Below, piece after piece: positions 19,001 through 27,916 of a DNA stretch of 64,000 bases. The notes beneath the pieces were generated by a model that was given only the letters and a program-made list of their open reading frames with translations, was not told the DNA's origin and searched no databases. Both the position numbers and the translations under genes were made by a program. The DNA is from Myroides indicus (GTDB taxonomy: Bacteria; Bacteroidota; Bacteroidia; Flavobacteriales; Flavobacteriaceae), in the NCBI RefSeq assembly GCF_004364575.1, contig NZ_SOAG01000002.1, positions 111,790 through 175,789 of the forward strand, written 5' to 3'. Positions within the stretch are counted from its first letter, which is position 1. The number at the start of each line of letters is the position of its first letter.

Positions 19001-19313
19001 TATTACTGATATACCTCGTTTGTCAAATGAAGTGAGTGCAAATGATGTATATGTAAATGGAACGTCAACAAGATTTTTAACTAAAGCAGATTATTTGAGT
19101 ATTAACAATATTCGCTTAGGGTATAATGTACCTGCTAAATTTTTAAAGCAAATTGGGTTAGCAGATTTAAGCTTTTTTGTGTCAGGTGATAATTTGTGGT
19201 TGTTTACAAAACGTAAAGGATTTAATCCTTCCGGACAAGAGTTTGGAACATCAGATTATTATCAATACACTCCATTATCAACCGTTACAGGAGGTGTAAG
19301 AGTGAAATTTTAA
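16074..19313 (+). CDS. SusC/RagA-type TonB-linked outer-membrane transporter (pair 2)
   Basis: A 1079-residue SusC-type importer and evident paralogue of the one at 10810. Signal peptide (about 1-22, ending AIAQ), regulatory-like domain (MPLPGVTVVIQGTQEGTQT), plug signatures GQPGSEPKVRIRGFGS and INPADIESMSVLKDATATAI, then the barrel ending VTGGVRVKF. The N-terminal 230 residues are very similar between the copies, while the barrel has diverged strongly, which suggests different ligands. Its SusD starts 8 bases after the stop. Codon usage in this pair looks more AT-rich than in pair 1 by eye. Confidence 0.95.
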   Translation: MKSKFNWIFTCLFALCIQVAIAQEKTLSGVVSEDGMPLPGVTVVIQGTQEGTQTDLDGKYSIRVNTGDVVVFSFIGMNDVRHTVGASTTYNANMTVEDNFLDEVIVVGYGTATKESFTGSATQVAAKEIEKKNVSNAVQALAGEAAGVRIITETGQPGSEPKVRIRGFGSVNGNRSPLYIVDGTPFFGNVSSINPADIESMSVLKDATATAIYGSRGANGVVIINTKTGKGQESFIEVDAKTGINWRNLPRYNVITSPEEYIEYSWEAMRNYGKFGYELNDNESIDFANELLFDGDYGIASKYNMWKVADGAELIDPATGKVRPGVQRLYNPENWEDYAFQSSRRIEANLKMGGSSEKTSYFTSLGYLKDEGYSINSDYERVSARLNLQHKPKDWLEAKMNIGYSHSQSNNAGQSEDSGSVFWFVDNIPSIYPLFSRDAKGNKIPESHYGGYEYDYGEDRGFGALTNSIADAHYGKDRRTRDEINVNASFTVDIYDGLTFETTIGGQYYNNTRDILNHRYFGSAESMGGSIDKIKTELFTYNWLKMLRYKKSFGAHGLEVLAAHENNYYEGRYNSASKYDLANPSGTELNNGGLTSPSYGWLDQSSIESYFGQVNYDYEGKYFLSGSVRRDGASKFKRDKWGTFYSIGGAWVMSKEDFMMDQNVFSHLKLKASYGTTGDQTPFVTIGGVLQEAYHPGEILWEVSNYNGKLAIYEDKVGNADLTWEKSKMFQTGIEFSLGRFLDISVDYYLKNTDDLIFDRRVGPSAGYALMTVNDGGLRNQGIEFDVTAHLLKTKDAYIDLSLNGETLKNKLTKMPIDPTTGQQKPLDVSGMFGRAVGYSIGDFYMREWAGVDSKTGEGLWYVYTYQDENNKTQTVASLHDFLAANPGMEGKLTKETTNNYAVASQSFVGKSAIPKLRGGINLSAGYKGWELSVQMLYSLGGYAYDGTYAALMGNGTIGGNNWHKDMAGRWQKPGDITDIPRLSNEVSANDVYVNGTSTRFLTKADYLSINNIRLGYNVPAKFLKQIGLADLSFFVSGDNLWLFTKRKGFNPSGQEFGTSDYYQYTPLSTVTGGVRVKF

Positions 19314-19321
19314 TTAGAAAA

Positions 19322-20851
19322 ATGAGAAAAGAAATGAAAAAAATAATGATAATAGCTCTTGGAGCAGGTTTGCTGTTAGGAGCGTGTTCTAAAGATTTTT
19401 TAGATACATCATCGACTAGATTTATTTCTAAAGATGATATTGATAAAATATCAGAAACTTCACCGCATTTATCTGAAGCTACAATGAATGGTTTGTATGC
19501 CTATAATGTGAAAGATGGTTCTGGAGGAACAGATGGACATGATGATTTTGGACAAAAAGGATACGATATTTATACCGATATGCTTTCCGGAGATATGAAT
19601 CTAAATAGAGGGATATATGGATGGTATTCTCGCCTTGCAAATTTACAAGATCCTCAAAATTATGTGAGTAATACAGTTTATAAACCATGGCGCTTCTATT
19701 ATTATATGGTAAGAGGAGCTAATAATATTATTGATGCTTCTGGAGGTAATGAGATTATTCCTGAAGATAATAAAGAAAAAATTGTTGTAGCACAAGCTAA
19801 AGCATTAAGGGCTTATATGTATTACAATTTAGTAATGTTGTATACGCAAGGTTATGATGCTAATGAAAAAATATTACCAATTTACATTACTCCAAGTTTA
19901 GCAAATACCCCTGCAAAACCAACACAGGAAGTATTTGCATTGATGGAAAAAGATTTAAAAGAAGCTATTTCTTTGTTTGAGTCAGCAGGAGCTAATAGTA
20001 CAATTCTTCCTAGAGCGACAGAATTAGATTATTATGTTACTAAAGGGATTTTAGCTTACGTTCTTAGTGCTAAAGGAACACAAGATGCGTTAGTTGAAGT
20101 TCAAACTTTGACACAAGATATTATGGCAGCTTATCCTTTAGCAACTAAAGAGCAATTATTAGGAGGGTTTAATAGTGTTGAGCAAAATCCTAACTGGATA
20201 TGGGGAGCAAAATTAGGAATCGATAATAATCTGGATTTGGTGTCTTGGTGGGGACAAGTAGATGTATTTACATATAGTTATGCTGTAGTTGGAGATACTA
20301 AAGGGATGTCTAAAGAGTTGTATGAATCTATTCGTCCAGATGATATTCGAAAAGAGCAATTTTCTAATGAACCTGTTACAGATGTAAATGGGAATACAAT
20401 GGATTTTGGAGAAAGAGCTTATTTACCAATTAACAAGTTCTATTCGGCTACAGGAAAAAGATTGCAGGGACAGCGTCTAATAGAATCTGCCTACGTGTTT
20501 ATGAGAGTAGAAGAAATGTATTTGTTACACGCTGAGGCTGCAGCAAGACTGATGCAAGATGGAGAAGCTATTACCTCTCTGAAAGAAATGTTAGCAAATA
20601 GAATTGATGATATTTCTTATTTAGATGGATTGAGTGGTCAAGCTTTAAAGGATGAGATTATGCTTCAAACTCGGATTGAGCTATGGGGCGAAGGAAAAGT
20701 ATATGCAGCTTTTAAACGAAACAAGAAAGACATGACTTATGGCTCTAATCATTTGACTTTTCCAGGAACTACTTTCTCATACGATGATCCTCGTTTGACA
20801 TTTAAAGTTCCTCAGGCAGAAATACTTAATAATCCAGTATATAATAACTAA
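19322..20851 (+). CDS. SusD/RagB-type substrate-binding lipoprotein (pair 2)
   Basis: A 509-residue SusD homologue with lipobox GAC followed by SKDFLDTSSTRF. The helical core (YYYMVRGANNIIDASGG, AQAKALRAYMYYNLVMLYTQGY) and C-terminal signature (VFMRVEEMYLLHAEAAARL, RIELWGEGKVYAAFKRN) are typical. The ATG at 19322 lies 8 bases after the SusC stop; an internal ATG at 19334 gives a shorter signal peptide and is possible. The protein is only distantly similar to the SusD at 14082, so the pairs probably bind different ligands. A terminator follows 23 bases later. Confidence 0.93.
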   Translation: MRKEMKKIMIIALGAGLLLGACSKDFLDTSSTRFISKDDIDKISETSPHLSEATMNGLYAYNVKDGSGGTDGHDDFGQKGYDIYTDMLSGDMNLNRGIYGWYSRLANLQDPQNYVSNTVYKPWRFYYYMVRGANNIIDASGGNEIIPEDNKEKIVVAQAKALRAYMYYNLVMLYTQGYDANEKILPIYITPSLANTPAKPTQEVFALMEKDLKEAISLFESAGANSTILPRATELDYYVTKGILAYVLSAKGTQDALVEVQTLTQDIMAAYPLATKEQLLGGFNSVEQNPNWIWGAKLGIDNNLDLVSWWGQVDVFTYSYAVVGDTKGMSKELYESIRPDDIRKEQFSNEPVTDVNGNTMDFGERAYLPINKFYSATGKRLQGQRLIESAYVFMRVEEMYLLHAEAAARLMQDGEAITSLKEMLANRIDDISYLDGLSGQALKDEIMLQTRIELWGEGKVYAAFKRNKKDMTYGSNHLTFPGTTFSYDDPRLTFKVPQAEILNNPVYNN

Positions 20852-20874
20852 TATATTATTTATACATTTTCAAT

Positions 20875-20903
20875 AAAAAAACCACCCGAAGGTGGTTTTT
20901 TTT
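20875..20903 (+). terminator. Terminator of SusC/D operon 2
   Basis: Stem of 12 bp (seven A-T pairs plus CCACC/GGTGG) around the tetraloop CGAA, followed by a T-run. It starts 23 bases after the SusD stop. Confidence 0.9.
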
Positions 20904-20969
20904 GTTTCTCAATTTCAAAGAATATTAAGGGCAATATTCTTTACGATGTTTATTTTCAATTAAAAAAAT

Positions 20970-20977
20970 TACCTTTG
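20970..20977 (+). promoter_or_regulatory. Putative -7 element for the porin gene
   Basis: TACCTTTG fits TAnnTTTG and ends 16 bases before the ATG, implying a very short 5' leader. No clear -33 element. Confidence 0.4.
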
Positions 20978-20993
20978 CTTAAATTTTGATTTT

Positions 20994-23036
20994 ATGCAAA
21001 AGTATATATGTGTTTTACTTCTGTTGTTTAGTTTAGTAGTGCAGGCACAAATTCAGCCACGACTGAGAGGTGGAGGAGCGGTTCGTCTGGATAATACACA
21101 GCTTAGCAGAGATAATAACAATAATTTTGATAATAGAAATTTTGATTCGCGCAATCAGGATTCTCGTAATGGAAATAAAAGTAACCGAAGTTTGCGCGAA
21201 AAAGTTCAAAAAGATTCTGTAGCACCTATTCAGGATTATAAAATCATATCTATTAAAAATGATACTATTGCTGTTGATACAGCTTTGACTATTAAAAAAT
21301 ACTATACTTTTAACTATTTGCGAAAAGATAATTTTGGATTACTGCCTTTTGCTAATGAAGGACAAACCTTTAATGTATTAAAGTATAATTATAAAAAAAA
21401 TAATGTTCTTCCCGGAATAGGCTTTCAGGCTAAACAATTTGCTTATTTGCAAGCAGAAGATATTAATTATTATTCAGCACCCACACCCTATACTGATTTA
21501 TATTATCGATCGGTAATAAAGCAAGGACAAAACCTCGATGCTTTTATTACTTTAAATACCAGTCCGAATTTAAATTTTTTTATAGCCTATAAGGGATTGC
21601 GTTCACTTGGTAAATACATCAATCAGCTATCTTCTTCAGGGAATTTTAGGCTTGGAGCAAGTTATCAGTCCTCTGATAAAAAATATCTGTTGCGGACCCA
21701 TTTCGCCGCTCAGGACATTTTAAATCAGGAAAATGGCGGAATCCGCGATTTAGAATTGTTTGAGTCCAGCGAAAAACCCTATAACAATCGCGAGCGATTA
21801 GATGTTTATTTTAGGGACATTGAAACCTTGTTAAAAGGAAAACGCCTGTTTGTAAATCACCAATATCAATTAAATAATTCATTTAAAAATGGTATCTTAT
21901 TAACCCACGAATTTGTATATGAAGATAAGTTTTTTGAATACACTCAACTAGATACCAATAGTCAGTATAGTGATAAAGACAGATTTGGACGCTCTTTTCA
22001 GAGTTCAATAGACAATAAAACAAGGTATTATCAAATGTTTAATCGCATAGGAGCTGCTTATCAGTCAGATTTATTGGGGAGATTTGAGTTTTTTGCTGAT
22101 TTTTATAAACACAAATATTATTATCGGAGTATAGCACATATAGGAGAATTCTTTATTCCGGATCACATAGAAAAGAATATTACCTTAATCGGAGGAAAAT
22201 ATACGTACAGGAATGAGCACTGGAAAGCTAATTTGTTATTGTCTAATTCTTTGGGAAATGACGCTACCAGTAATATAGAGGCTAATTTAAATTATCAGCT
22301 TTCTGAAGATATCGGATTGGATGTCGGGTATCAGAAATTGAACAGGATGGGAGATTTAAGCTACCAGCTCTATCAAAGTGATTATGTCAGTTACAACTGG
22401 TATAACGATTTTAAAAATGAAAAAATCAATCAGTTTGATGCTACTCTGAATACTCCTTGGGTAACGGTGTCCGGTACTTATTCTATTTTAGATGATAAGC
22501 TTTATTTTTCCAATGATCACAAAGAGTATAATGATTTTAATATCCCGACCAAACAGCTGATCACACCCAAACAGTACAGCGGTACAATTAATTATTTGGG
22601 ATTGCAGGCAAGCAAAGATATTAGAGTTGGAAAATTTGGATTGGATAATACCATTCTATATCAAAAAGTAGATCAATCAGATCATATATTGAATGTTCCT
22701 GAATTAGTAACGCGGAATACACTGTATTATACTGATGCTTTTTTTAATAAAGCCCTTAAATTCCAAACAGGAATCACGTTCAGTTATTTTACAAAGTATT
22801 ATGCAAATGATTACAATCCGGTTATTGGAGATTTCTTTATTCAGGATAAAGTACAAGTGGGAGATTATCCTGTTTTTGATTTCTTTATTAATATGAAAGT
22901 TCGCACGGCAAGGATTTATATTTTATTAGAACACTTTAATTCAAGCATGAGCGGCTACAAATATTATACAGCGCCCAATTATCCGTATAAAGATTTTGCA
23001 TTTCGCTTTGGGTTAGTTTGGAATTTCTTTAGCTAA
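20994..23036 (+). CDS. Putative porin (Bacteroidota outer-membrane beta-barrel)
   Basis: A 680-residue outer-membrane protein matching my memory of the family annotated as putative porin in flavobacteria. The signal peptide ends at VQAQ (about residue 19). A low-complexity linker rich in Asn, Asp, Arg and Ser follows at about 36-68 (NNNNFDNRNFDSRNQDSRNG). From about residue 105 the protein is a series of amphipathic beta strands with many Tyr and Phe, ending in a barrel-type FRFGLVWNFFS. No plug or TonB box is seen, so passive diffusion is more likely than active transport. It is transcribed alone, after the SusC/D terminator. Confidence 0.8.
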   Translation: MQKYICVLLLLFSLVVQAQIQPRLRGGGAVRLDNTQLSRDNNNNFDNRNFDSRNQDSRNGNKSNRSLREKVQKDSVAPIQDYKIISIKNDTIAVDTALTIKKYYTFNYLRKDNFGLLPFANEGQTFNVLKYNYKKNNVLPGIGFQAKQFAYLQAEDINYYSAPTPYTDLYYRSVIKQGQNLDAFITLNTSPNLNFFIAYKGLRSLGKYINQLSSSGNFRLGASYQSSDKKYLLRTHFAAQDILNQENGGIRDLELFESSEKPYNNRERLDVYFRDIETLLKGKRLFVNHQYQLNNSFKNGILLTHEFVYEDKFFEYTQLDTNSQYSDKDRFGRSFQSSIDNKTRYYQMFNRIGAAYQSDLLGRFEFFADFYKHKYYYRSIAHIGEFFIPDHIEKNITLIGGKYTYRNEHWKANLLLSNSLGNDATSNIEANLNYQLSEDIGLDVGYQKLNRMGDLSYQLYQSDYVSYNWYNDFKNEKINQFDATLNTPWVTVSGTYSILDDKLYFSNDHKEYNDFNIPTKQLITPKQYSGTINYLGLQASKDIRVGKFGLDNTILYQKVDQSDHILNVPELVTRNTLYYTDAFFNKALKFQTGITFSYFTKYYANDYNPVIGDFFIQDKVQVGDYPVFDFFINMKVRTARIYILLEHFNSSMSGYKYYTAPNYPYKDFAFRFGLVWNFFS

Positions 23037-23186
23037 CAGTGTTTAGATATTCCAATTAGTTTGTAATTAGGCTAAAAGCTTAGCATCGTTTATATTGAAC
23101 GGCTAAGAAATTTTTTAGGTGCTTTTTCATAAATTTTTAATTCATTACGTAATAAGGTCTGCTTTTTGATGCTCTATAAATGACTT

Positions 23187-24482
23187 ATGGAGATTGAAAT
23201 GAGAGAATCGTTTGTACATTATATTTGGCAAAAGCAGGTATTTACTACCCACAAGCTTTATACGCATCACAAGGAAAGCGTTGAGGTTATTTCTCAGGGA
23301 CTTTTTACCGGAGAGGATGGACCTGATTTTTTTAATGCAAAAATCTCGATTGGTGGTCAAGTGTGGGTGGGGAATGTGGAAATTCATCTAAAATCTTCGG
23401 ACTGGTATTTACACGGGCATGAAAAGGATATCCGGTATGACAATGTAATTTTGCATGTCGTTTGGGAAAATGATGTCCCCGTTTTTAGAAAAGACGGTTC
23501 AGAAATTCCTGCTTTAGAAGTAGCTTCTTATGTAAGTTCTGATTTAGTACAAAAGTGCCATAATTTATTTCTTCCCAAGTTGTGGTTAAATTGCGAACGA
23601 CAAATTAAAGATATTCCCGATATAGCTTGGTTACAATGGAAAGAAAGGTTATTCTTTGAAAGGCTGGAAAGTAAAATAAAACCTGTCGAAAAATTATTGT
23701 CTGAAACAACTAACAATTGGGAACAAGTGTTCTTCTGTTTTTTGGCAAAAGGCTTTGGACTTAACACAAACGGAGAAGCTTTTTTTGAAATGGCAAAGAA
23801 AGTTCCGGTCAATCTTTTGTTTAAGCAGGCTTCTTCTCTGTTGCAGATAGAAGCTATTTTGTTCGGCACTGTCGGAATTTTAGACCCTATTAATGATCGC
23901 GATGACCAATATGTCAAAAGTCTTAAGAAAGAATGGGAGTTTTTAAAGTATAAATATAATTTAACAGCGCAAAAAGCTATTCCATTGAAGTACTTTCAGT
24001 TGCGCCCTTCCAATTTTCCAACAGTAAGGCTCGCTCAGCTGGCGGCTTGGTATTATGGCAATCACCATAATATTTTGGAATTTTTACAAACTAAGAATGC
24101 TTATCGCCTTTATAAATCTTTTGAGGTGACTACTTCTGAATATTGGGATATGCATTATGTATTAAACAGAGAAAGTACAAGGAAAAGCAGAAAAAAAATC
24201 AGTTCGGAGTTTGTACAGCTGATAGCTATTAATACAATTATTCCGCTGCAATTTGCTTATCAAAGGAGTAAGAATGCAAAAAGTGATGCTGTTGATGAGA
24301 TTGTTGAGTTGGCGATGGAACTGAATACAGAAAAAAATGCAATAGCGGATTTGTTTAAAAAACTTGGGTTAAAAGTACAATCAGCTTTTGACAGTCAGGC
24401 AGTCATTCAGCTGAAAAAAGAATATTGCGACAGAAATCGCTGTTTGAAGTGCACAGTGGGAAAAACACTTTTGGAGAAATAA
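23187..24482 (+). CDS. DUF2851 family protein
   Basis: A 431-residue cytoplasmic protein of the DUF2851 family, conserved in Bacteroidota with no known function. The N-terminal part has the family block GLFTGEDGPDFFNAKISIGG followed by WVGNVEIHLKSSDWYLHGH, whose acidic and His residues recall a nuclease-like or metal site, but that is only an impression. The C-terminus holds four cysteines in a row of short spacings (CDRNRCLKCTVG), perhaps a metal site. ATG at 23187; an in-frame ATG four codons later is possible. The PspC-like gene follows after 37 bases. Confidence 0.85.
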   Translation: MEIEMRESFVHYIWQKQVFTTHKLYTHHKESVEVISQGLFTGEDGPDFFNAKISIGGQVWVGNVEIHLKSSDWYLHGHEKDIRYDNVILHVVWENDVPVFRKDGSEIPALEVASYVSSDLVQKCHNLFLPKLWLNCERQIKDIPDIAWLQWKERLFFERLESKIKPVEKLLSETTNNWEQVFFCFLAKGFGLNTNGEAFFEMAKKVPVNLLFKQASSLLQIEAILFGTVGILDPINDRDDQYVKSLKKEWEFLKYKYNLTAQKAIPLKYFQLRPSNFPTVRLAQLAAWYYGNHHNILEFLQTKNAYRLYKSFEVTTSEYWDMHYVLNRESTRKSRKKISSEFVQLIAINTIIPLQFAYQRSKNAKSDAVDEIVELAMELNTEKNAIADLFKKLGLKVQSAFDSQAVIQLKKEYCDRNRCLKCTVGKTLLEK

Positions 24483-24488
24483 AAAGTG

Positions 24489-24496
24489 TAACTTTG
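24489..24496 (+). promoter_or_regulatory. Putative -7 element for the PspC-like gene
   Basis: TAACTTTG fits TAnnTTTG and lies 23 bases before the ATG at 24520. A TTTTG lies 15 bases upstream (24469-24473), slightly too close for the usual -33 spacing. Confidence 0.4.
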
Positions 24497-24519
24497 TACA
24501 AGAACATAACAGATAGAAT

Positions 24520-24741
24520 ATGATAAACAATTTGCGCTATTTTTTCGAACAAAGAGGTTTTAGAGTTTCTTCCCGGTTAGCAGATCGTTTGGGAATGAGA
24601 GTAGCTAGCGTTAGATTGTTTTTTATTTACTTGTCTTTCTTTACTCTGGGATTGGCTTTTGCTTTGTATTTAACCTTGGCATTTCTGGCTAAGTTAAAAG
24701 ATTTGATTTATGCAAAAAGAACCTCGGTTTTTGATTTGTAG
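24520..24741 (+). CDS. PspC-domain small membrane protein
   Basis: A 73-residue protein resembling the PspC family: a short basic N-terminus (GFRVSSRLADRLGMRVASVRLFF) leads into one or two hydrophobic segments (FFIYLSFFTLGLAFALYLTLAFLA). PspC proteins are envelope-stress-related membrane proteins, but stand-alone short forms like this are uncharacterised. It lies between the DUF2851 and helix-hairpin-helix genes on the same strand with its own -7 element. Family assignment is by pattern and moderately confident. Confidence 0.7.
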   Translation: MINNLRYFFEQRGFRVSSRLADRLGMRVASVRLFFIYLSFFTLGLAFALYLTLAFLAKLKDLIYAKRTSVFDL

Positions 24742-24814
24742 ATAGAGCAGTTGATAATGAGCTAAAAATTTTAGCTCCTGATAAGTGTCGGCTGTAAGTT
24801 AAAACAGATAGGAC

Positions 24815-25723
24815 ATGTTCAGAAAACACAGAAATACGTGGTATTATTATACAAAATCGCAGCGACGAGGATTTGTAGCTCTTTTTGTTATAATCTTGAT
24901 TGTTCAGGTAATACTGCTTTTCGCGTCCAAATTAACTTATCAGACTAAAGATTATTCACAAAACTTTGATGCAGACTACTTGGAAAAGAAAAAGTACATC
25001 GATAGTTTATATCTGGCTGCAAACCAGAAAAAAGATACAATTTACCCGTTTAATCCAAATTATATTACCGATTATCGCGGACAGATGCTGGAGATGACAA
25101 TTGAAGAAATTGACCGATTGCACCGTTTCAGGAAGGAGAACAAATTTGTAAATTCAGTCAGAGAATTTCAGGCTATAACTCGGGTTTCAGACCAGTGGAT
25201 AGCAAAATACAGTCCTTTTTTCCAATTTCCTGATTGGGTTACACAAAAGGAATTTAACAAACCAGCATATTCCAATCATAAAAGCAATTGGAAAAAGAGC
25301 GAACAACAAGAACAGATAGTAAAGCAGGACATCAATCAGGCAACTTCGGAAGATTTGCAAAAGGTAAGAGGCATCGGTCCGGTGTTTTCAGAACGGATTA
25401 TAAAAGATAGAAATAAATACGGCGGATATGTATCGACACAGCAGCTGCATTTTGTCTATGGATTGGAAGAAGAGGTATTAGATGAGTTGGAAAAGTATTT
25501 TGAAATAGGAACGCTGCCTGTCATAAAAAAGGTAAATGTAAACGAAGCTTCTATAAACGAGTTAAAAGAAGTGCCTTATCTGAATTATTATATCGCCAGA
25601 GAAATTGTAAAATACAGAAGTATGAATGGAGATATTGAAAATAAAAATGATTTAAAAGAAATTGATAAATTCCCTCTTGACAAGATAGATATAATTAGTT
25701 TATATTTGGAATTTACGAATTAA
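24815..25723 (+). CDS. Helix-hairpin-helix (ComEA-like) membrane-anchored protein
   Basis: A 302-residue protein with one N-terminal membrane helix (about 20-40, FVALFVIILIVQVILLFAS), so it is probably anchored with its bulk in the periplasm. Two to three helix-hairpin-helix units follow, including INQATSEDLQKVRGIGPVFSERIIKDR (shown in part: KVRGIGPVFSERI) near 183-200 and VNEASINELKEVPYLNYYIA near 245-264. Such domains bind DNA non-specifically; ComEA uses them in DNA uptake. No other competence gene is adjacent. The acyl-CoA dehydrogenase gene starts 11 bases downstream. Confidence 0.85.
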   Translation: MFRKHRNTWYYYTKSQRRGFVALFVIILIVQVILLFASKLTYQTKDYSQNFDADYLEKKKYIDSLYLAANQKKDTIYPFNPNYITDYRGQMLEMTIEEIDRLHRFRKENKFVNSVREFQAITRVSDQWIAKYSPFFQFPDWVTQKEFNKPAYSNHKSNWKKSEQQEQIVKQDINQATSEDLQKVRGIGPVFSERIIKDRNKYGGYVSTQQLHFVYGLEEEVLDELEKYFEIGTLPVIKKVNVNEASINELKEVPYLNYYIAREIVKYRSMNGDIENKNDLKEIDKFPLDKIDIISLYLEFTN

Positions 25724-25734
25724 AACTATCACTT

Positions 25735-26877
25735 ATGAATTTTGAATACAATGAAACTCAAGCAATGATCGCACAATCTATCAGAGATTTTGCAGAACAA
25801 CACATCCGTCCGCATATTATGGAGTGGGATGAAGCGCAGATTTTCCCGGTAGATTTGTTTAAGAAATTAGGAGAAATGGGCTATATGGGGGTTTTGGTTC
25901 CGGAGGAATACGGAGGATCAGGGCTTGGGTATCATGAATATATTACAATTGTAGAAGAAATATCCAAAGTAGATTCTTCTATCGGATTATCGGTAGCTGC
26001 CCATAATTCACTTTGCACGAATCATATTTTAACATTTGCAAATGAGGAGCAAAAGAAGAGATGGCTGCCTAAATTAGCAACAGGAGAATGGATTGGAGCC
26101 TGGGGATTAACAGAGCACAACACCGGATCAGATGCAGGTGGAATGGCAACAACAGCAGTAAAAGATGGTGATGACTGGATTATTAATGGTGCTAAAAATT
26201 TTATTACGCATGCTATTTCCGGAAATGTTGCCGTAGTGATTGTCAGAACAGGAGAAAAAGGAGATTCTCGCGGAATGACGGCGTTTGTAATTGAGAAAGG
26301 AACTCCGGGCTTTTCAAGCGGTAAAAAAGAGAATAAATTAGGAATGCGTGCATCTGAAACGGCAGAACTTATTTTTGACAATTGCCGTGTATCTGATGCT
26401 AACCGATTAGGAGAAGTAGGAGAAGGCTTTATTCAGGCGATGAAAGTACTGGACGGAGGACGTATCTCTATTGGAGCACTATCACTGGGGATTGCAAAAG
26501 GAGCTTACGAAGCCGCTCTAAAATATTCAAAAGAGCGCGTACAGTTTGGAAAACCAATATCGGAGTTTCAGGCTATAGGATTCAAACTTGCCGACATGGC
26601 AACTGAAATAGAATGTTCAGAGTTGTTATTGCACAAAGCAGCATTCTTAAAAAACAACAATAAGCCGATGACCAAAGCAGGAGCAATGGCAAAAATGTAC
26701 GCTTCGGAAGTGTGCGTTAAAGTTTCTACAGAGGCTATACAGATTCATGGAGGATATGGATATACCAAAGATTTTCCGGTGGAAAAATTTTACAGAGATT
26801 CAAAGCTGTGTACCATTGGCGAAGGAACAACAGAAATTCAAAAACTGGTTATTTCCAGAAATATTTTGAGAGATTAA
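25735..26877 (+). CDS. Acyl-CoA dehydrogenase (short-chain / butyryl type)
   Basis: FAD enzyme of fatty-acid or branched-chain amino-acid oxidation, oxidising acyl-CoA to enoyl-CoA. The 380-residue length and sequence match short-chain acyl-CoA dehydrogenases. Motifs are WGLTEHNTGSDAGG (FAD/substrate loop), QIHGGYGYTKDFPVEK near the C-terminus, and the catalytic base Glu363 in TIGEGTTEIQ. It lies 11 bases after the helix-hairpin-helix gene, on the same strand and probably the same transcript, without an obvious functional link. A terminator follows. Confidence 0.95.
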   Translation: MNFEYNETQAMIAQSIRDFAEQHIRPHIMEWDEAQIFPVDLFKKLGEMGYMGVLVPEEYGGSGLGYHEYITIVEEISKVDSSIGLSVAAHNSLCTNHILTFANEEQKKRWLPKLATGEWIGAWGLTEHNTGSDAGGMATTAVKDGDDWIINGAKNFITHAISGNVAVVIVRTGEKGDSRGMTAFVIEKGTPGFSSGKKENKLGMRASETAELIFDNCRVSDANRLGEVGEGFIQAMKVLDGGRISIGALSLGIAKGAYEAALKYSKERVQFGKPISEFQAIGFKLADMATEIECSELLLHKAAFLKNNNKPMTKAGAMAKMYASEVCVKVSTEAIQIHGGYGYTKDFPVEKFYRDSKLCTIGEGTTEIQKLVISRNILRD

Positions 26878-26895
26878 TTTTTGATCAAAGAAAAC

Positions 26896-26926
26896 GGAAA
26901 GACAAAAGAAAGTCTTTCCTTTTTTG
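26896..26926 (+). terminator. Terminator after the acyl-CoA dehydrogenase gene
   Basis: Stem GGAAAGAC/GTCTTTCC (26896-26903 with 26912-26919), 8-base loop, then six T. It starts 19 bases after the stop codon. Confidence 0.85.
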
Positions 26927-26986
26927 TAAATTACAACTGTCAACTTTTAAAATAGCCAGAAGGCAAATATCTTTTTTCTTCACCGT

Positions 26987-27844
26987 ATGGAGCAATATAA
27001 TTATTTGATAACGCGTAAACCTCAGAATTCCCAATTGCAAAAACTGGTAGCGTATTATTATTTTCATTCATCCGGTGACACGAAAAAAACAGAGAAGTTT
27101 TATTTTTATCCTAATTACCTCCATGCTCTCACTATCTATAAGGGAAATGATGTTTTTATAGACATTAATAACGTTAGTTCCGATGTAATGTCTTCTGAGG
27201 AAAAAGAGAAGCTTACTCTTTTATATACGGTTAATTTAAAGCATAAAATGCAGGTAGAAATAAAAGGTGATTTTTATAAAATAGGTATCGTCTTTTATCC
27301 GTTGGGCATCAATCATTTTATATTAGAATCTTTAGATGCTTTAATGAATCAAAGATTCCAAACTATAAAACTGGATCACAGTTTTGAAACCATTTTGTCA
27401 GGTATTTCAAAAGAACACCCCATAGATAAACAGCTTGAAATTTTAGAAGAAGCTTTATTGTCTGTTATTCGGCCGTTTGAAGAAAGAGCTTTATATAAAG
27501 CAATTAAAGAAATCGTACTTTCTAACGGAACAATAAAAACAGATGAGTTAGAAAAAATAACTTCGTTAAACAGAAAAACTTTGTTGCGCTTATTTAAAAA
27601 ACATACGCTTTCATCTATAGAAGATTATAAAAAAATGGTGATGTTTCGCAATTCTTTAAACTATGCACTGCAAAATAAGGAATTAGTTAATCTTACCGAC
27701 GTGGCTTTATTTAACATGTATTATGATCAATCCCATTTTATAAAACACTTTAAAAGTATCACAAGCGAAACACCAAAAACATTACTCCCTAAAATTACGC
27801 AAATCGGTAACGAAGATTTATACTGGTATTTTTTGAGTGAATAA
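26987..27844 (+). CDS. AraC-family transcriptional regulator
   Basis: A 285-residue regulator. The N-terminal half (about 1-170) resembles the DUF6597-type sensory domain of AraC proteins (SQLQKLVAYYYFHSSG), and the C-terminal 100 residues form the double helix-turn-helix (LEKITSLNRKTLLRLFKKHTL, then LTDVALFNMYYDQSHFIKHF, shown within length limits), ending in the usual FKSITSETPKTLL. It probably binds DNA near its own gene or at the membrane-protein pair that starts 72 bases downstream. The effector is unknown. Start is the ATG at 26987. Confidence 0.85.
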   Translation: MEQYNYLITRKPQNSQLQKLVAYYYFHSSGDTKKTEKFYFYPNYLHALTIYKGNDVFIDINNVSSDVMSSEEKEKLTLLYTVNLKHKMQVEIKGDFYKIGIVFYPLGINHFILESLDALMNQRFQTIKLDHSFETILSGISKEHPIDKQLEILEEALLSVIRPFEERALYKAIKEIVLSNGTIKTDELEKITSLNRKTLLRLFKKHTLSSIEDYKKMVMFRNSLNYALQNKELVNLTDVALFNMYYDQSHFIKHFKSITSETPKTLLPKITQIGNEDLYWYFLSE

Positions 27845-27887
27845 CAAAGGTGTCCCAATTATACTATTTTTAATTTTTGTCATCTCC

Positions 27888-27895
27888 TATATTTG
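27888..27895 (+). promoter_or_regulatory. Putative -7 element for the membrane-protein pair
   Basis: TATATTTG fits TAnnTTTG, 21 bases before the ATG at 27917. This suggests the pair has its own promoter downstream of the AraC-type gene. Confidence 0.4.
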
Positions 27896-27916
27896 CTGTG
27901 AAAAGAATAGAACTTT

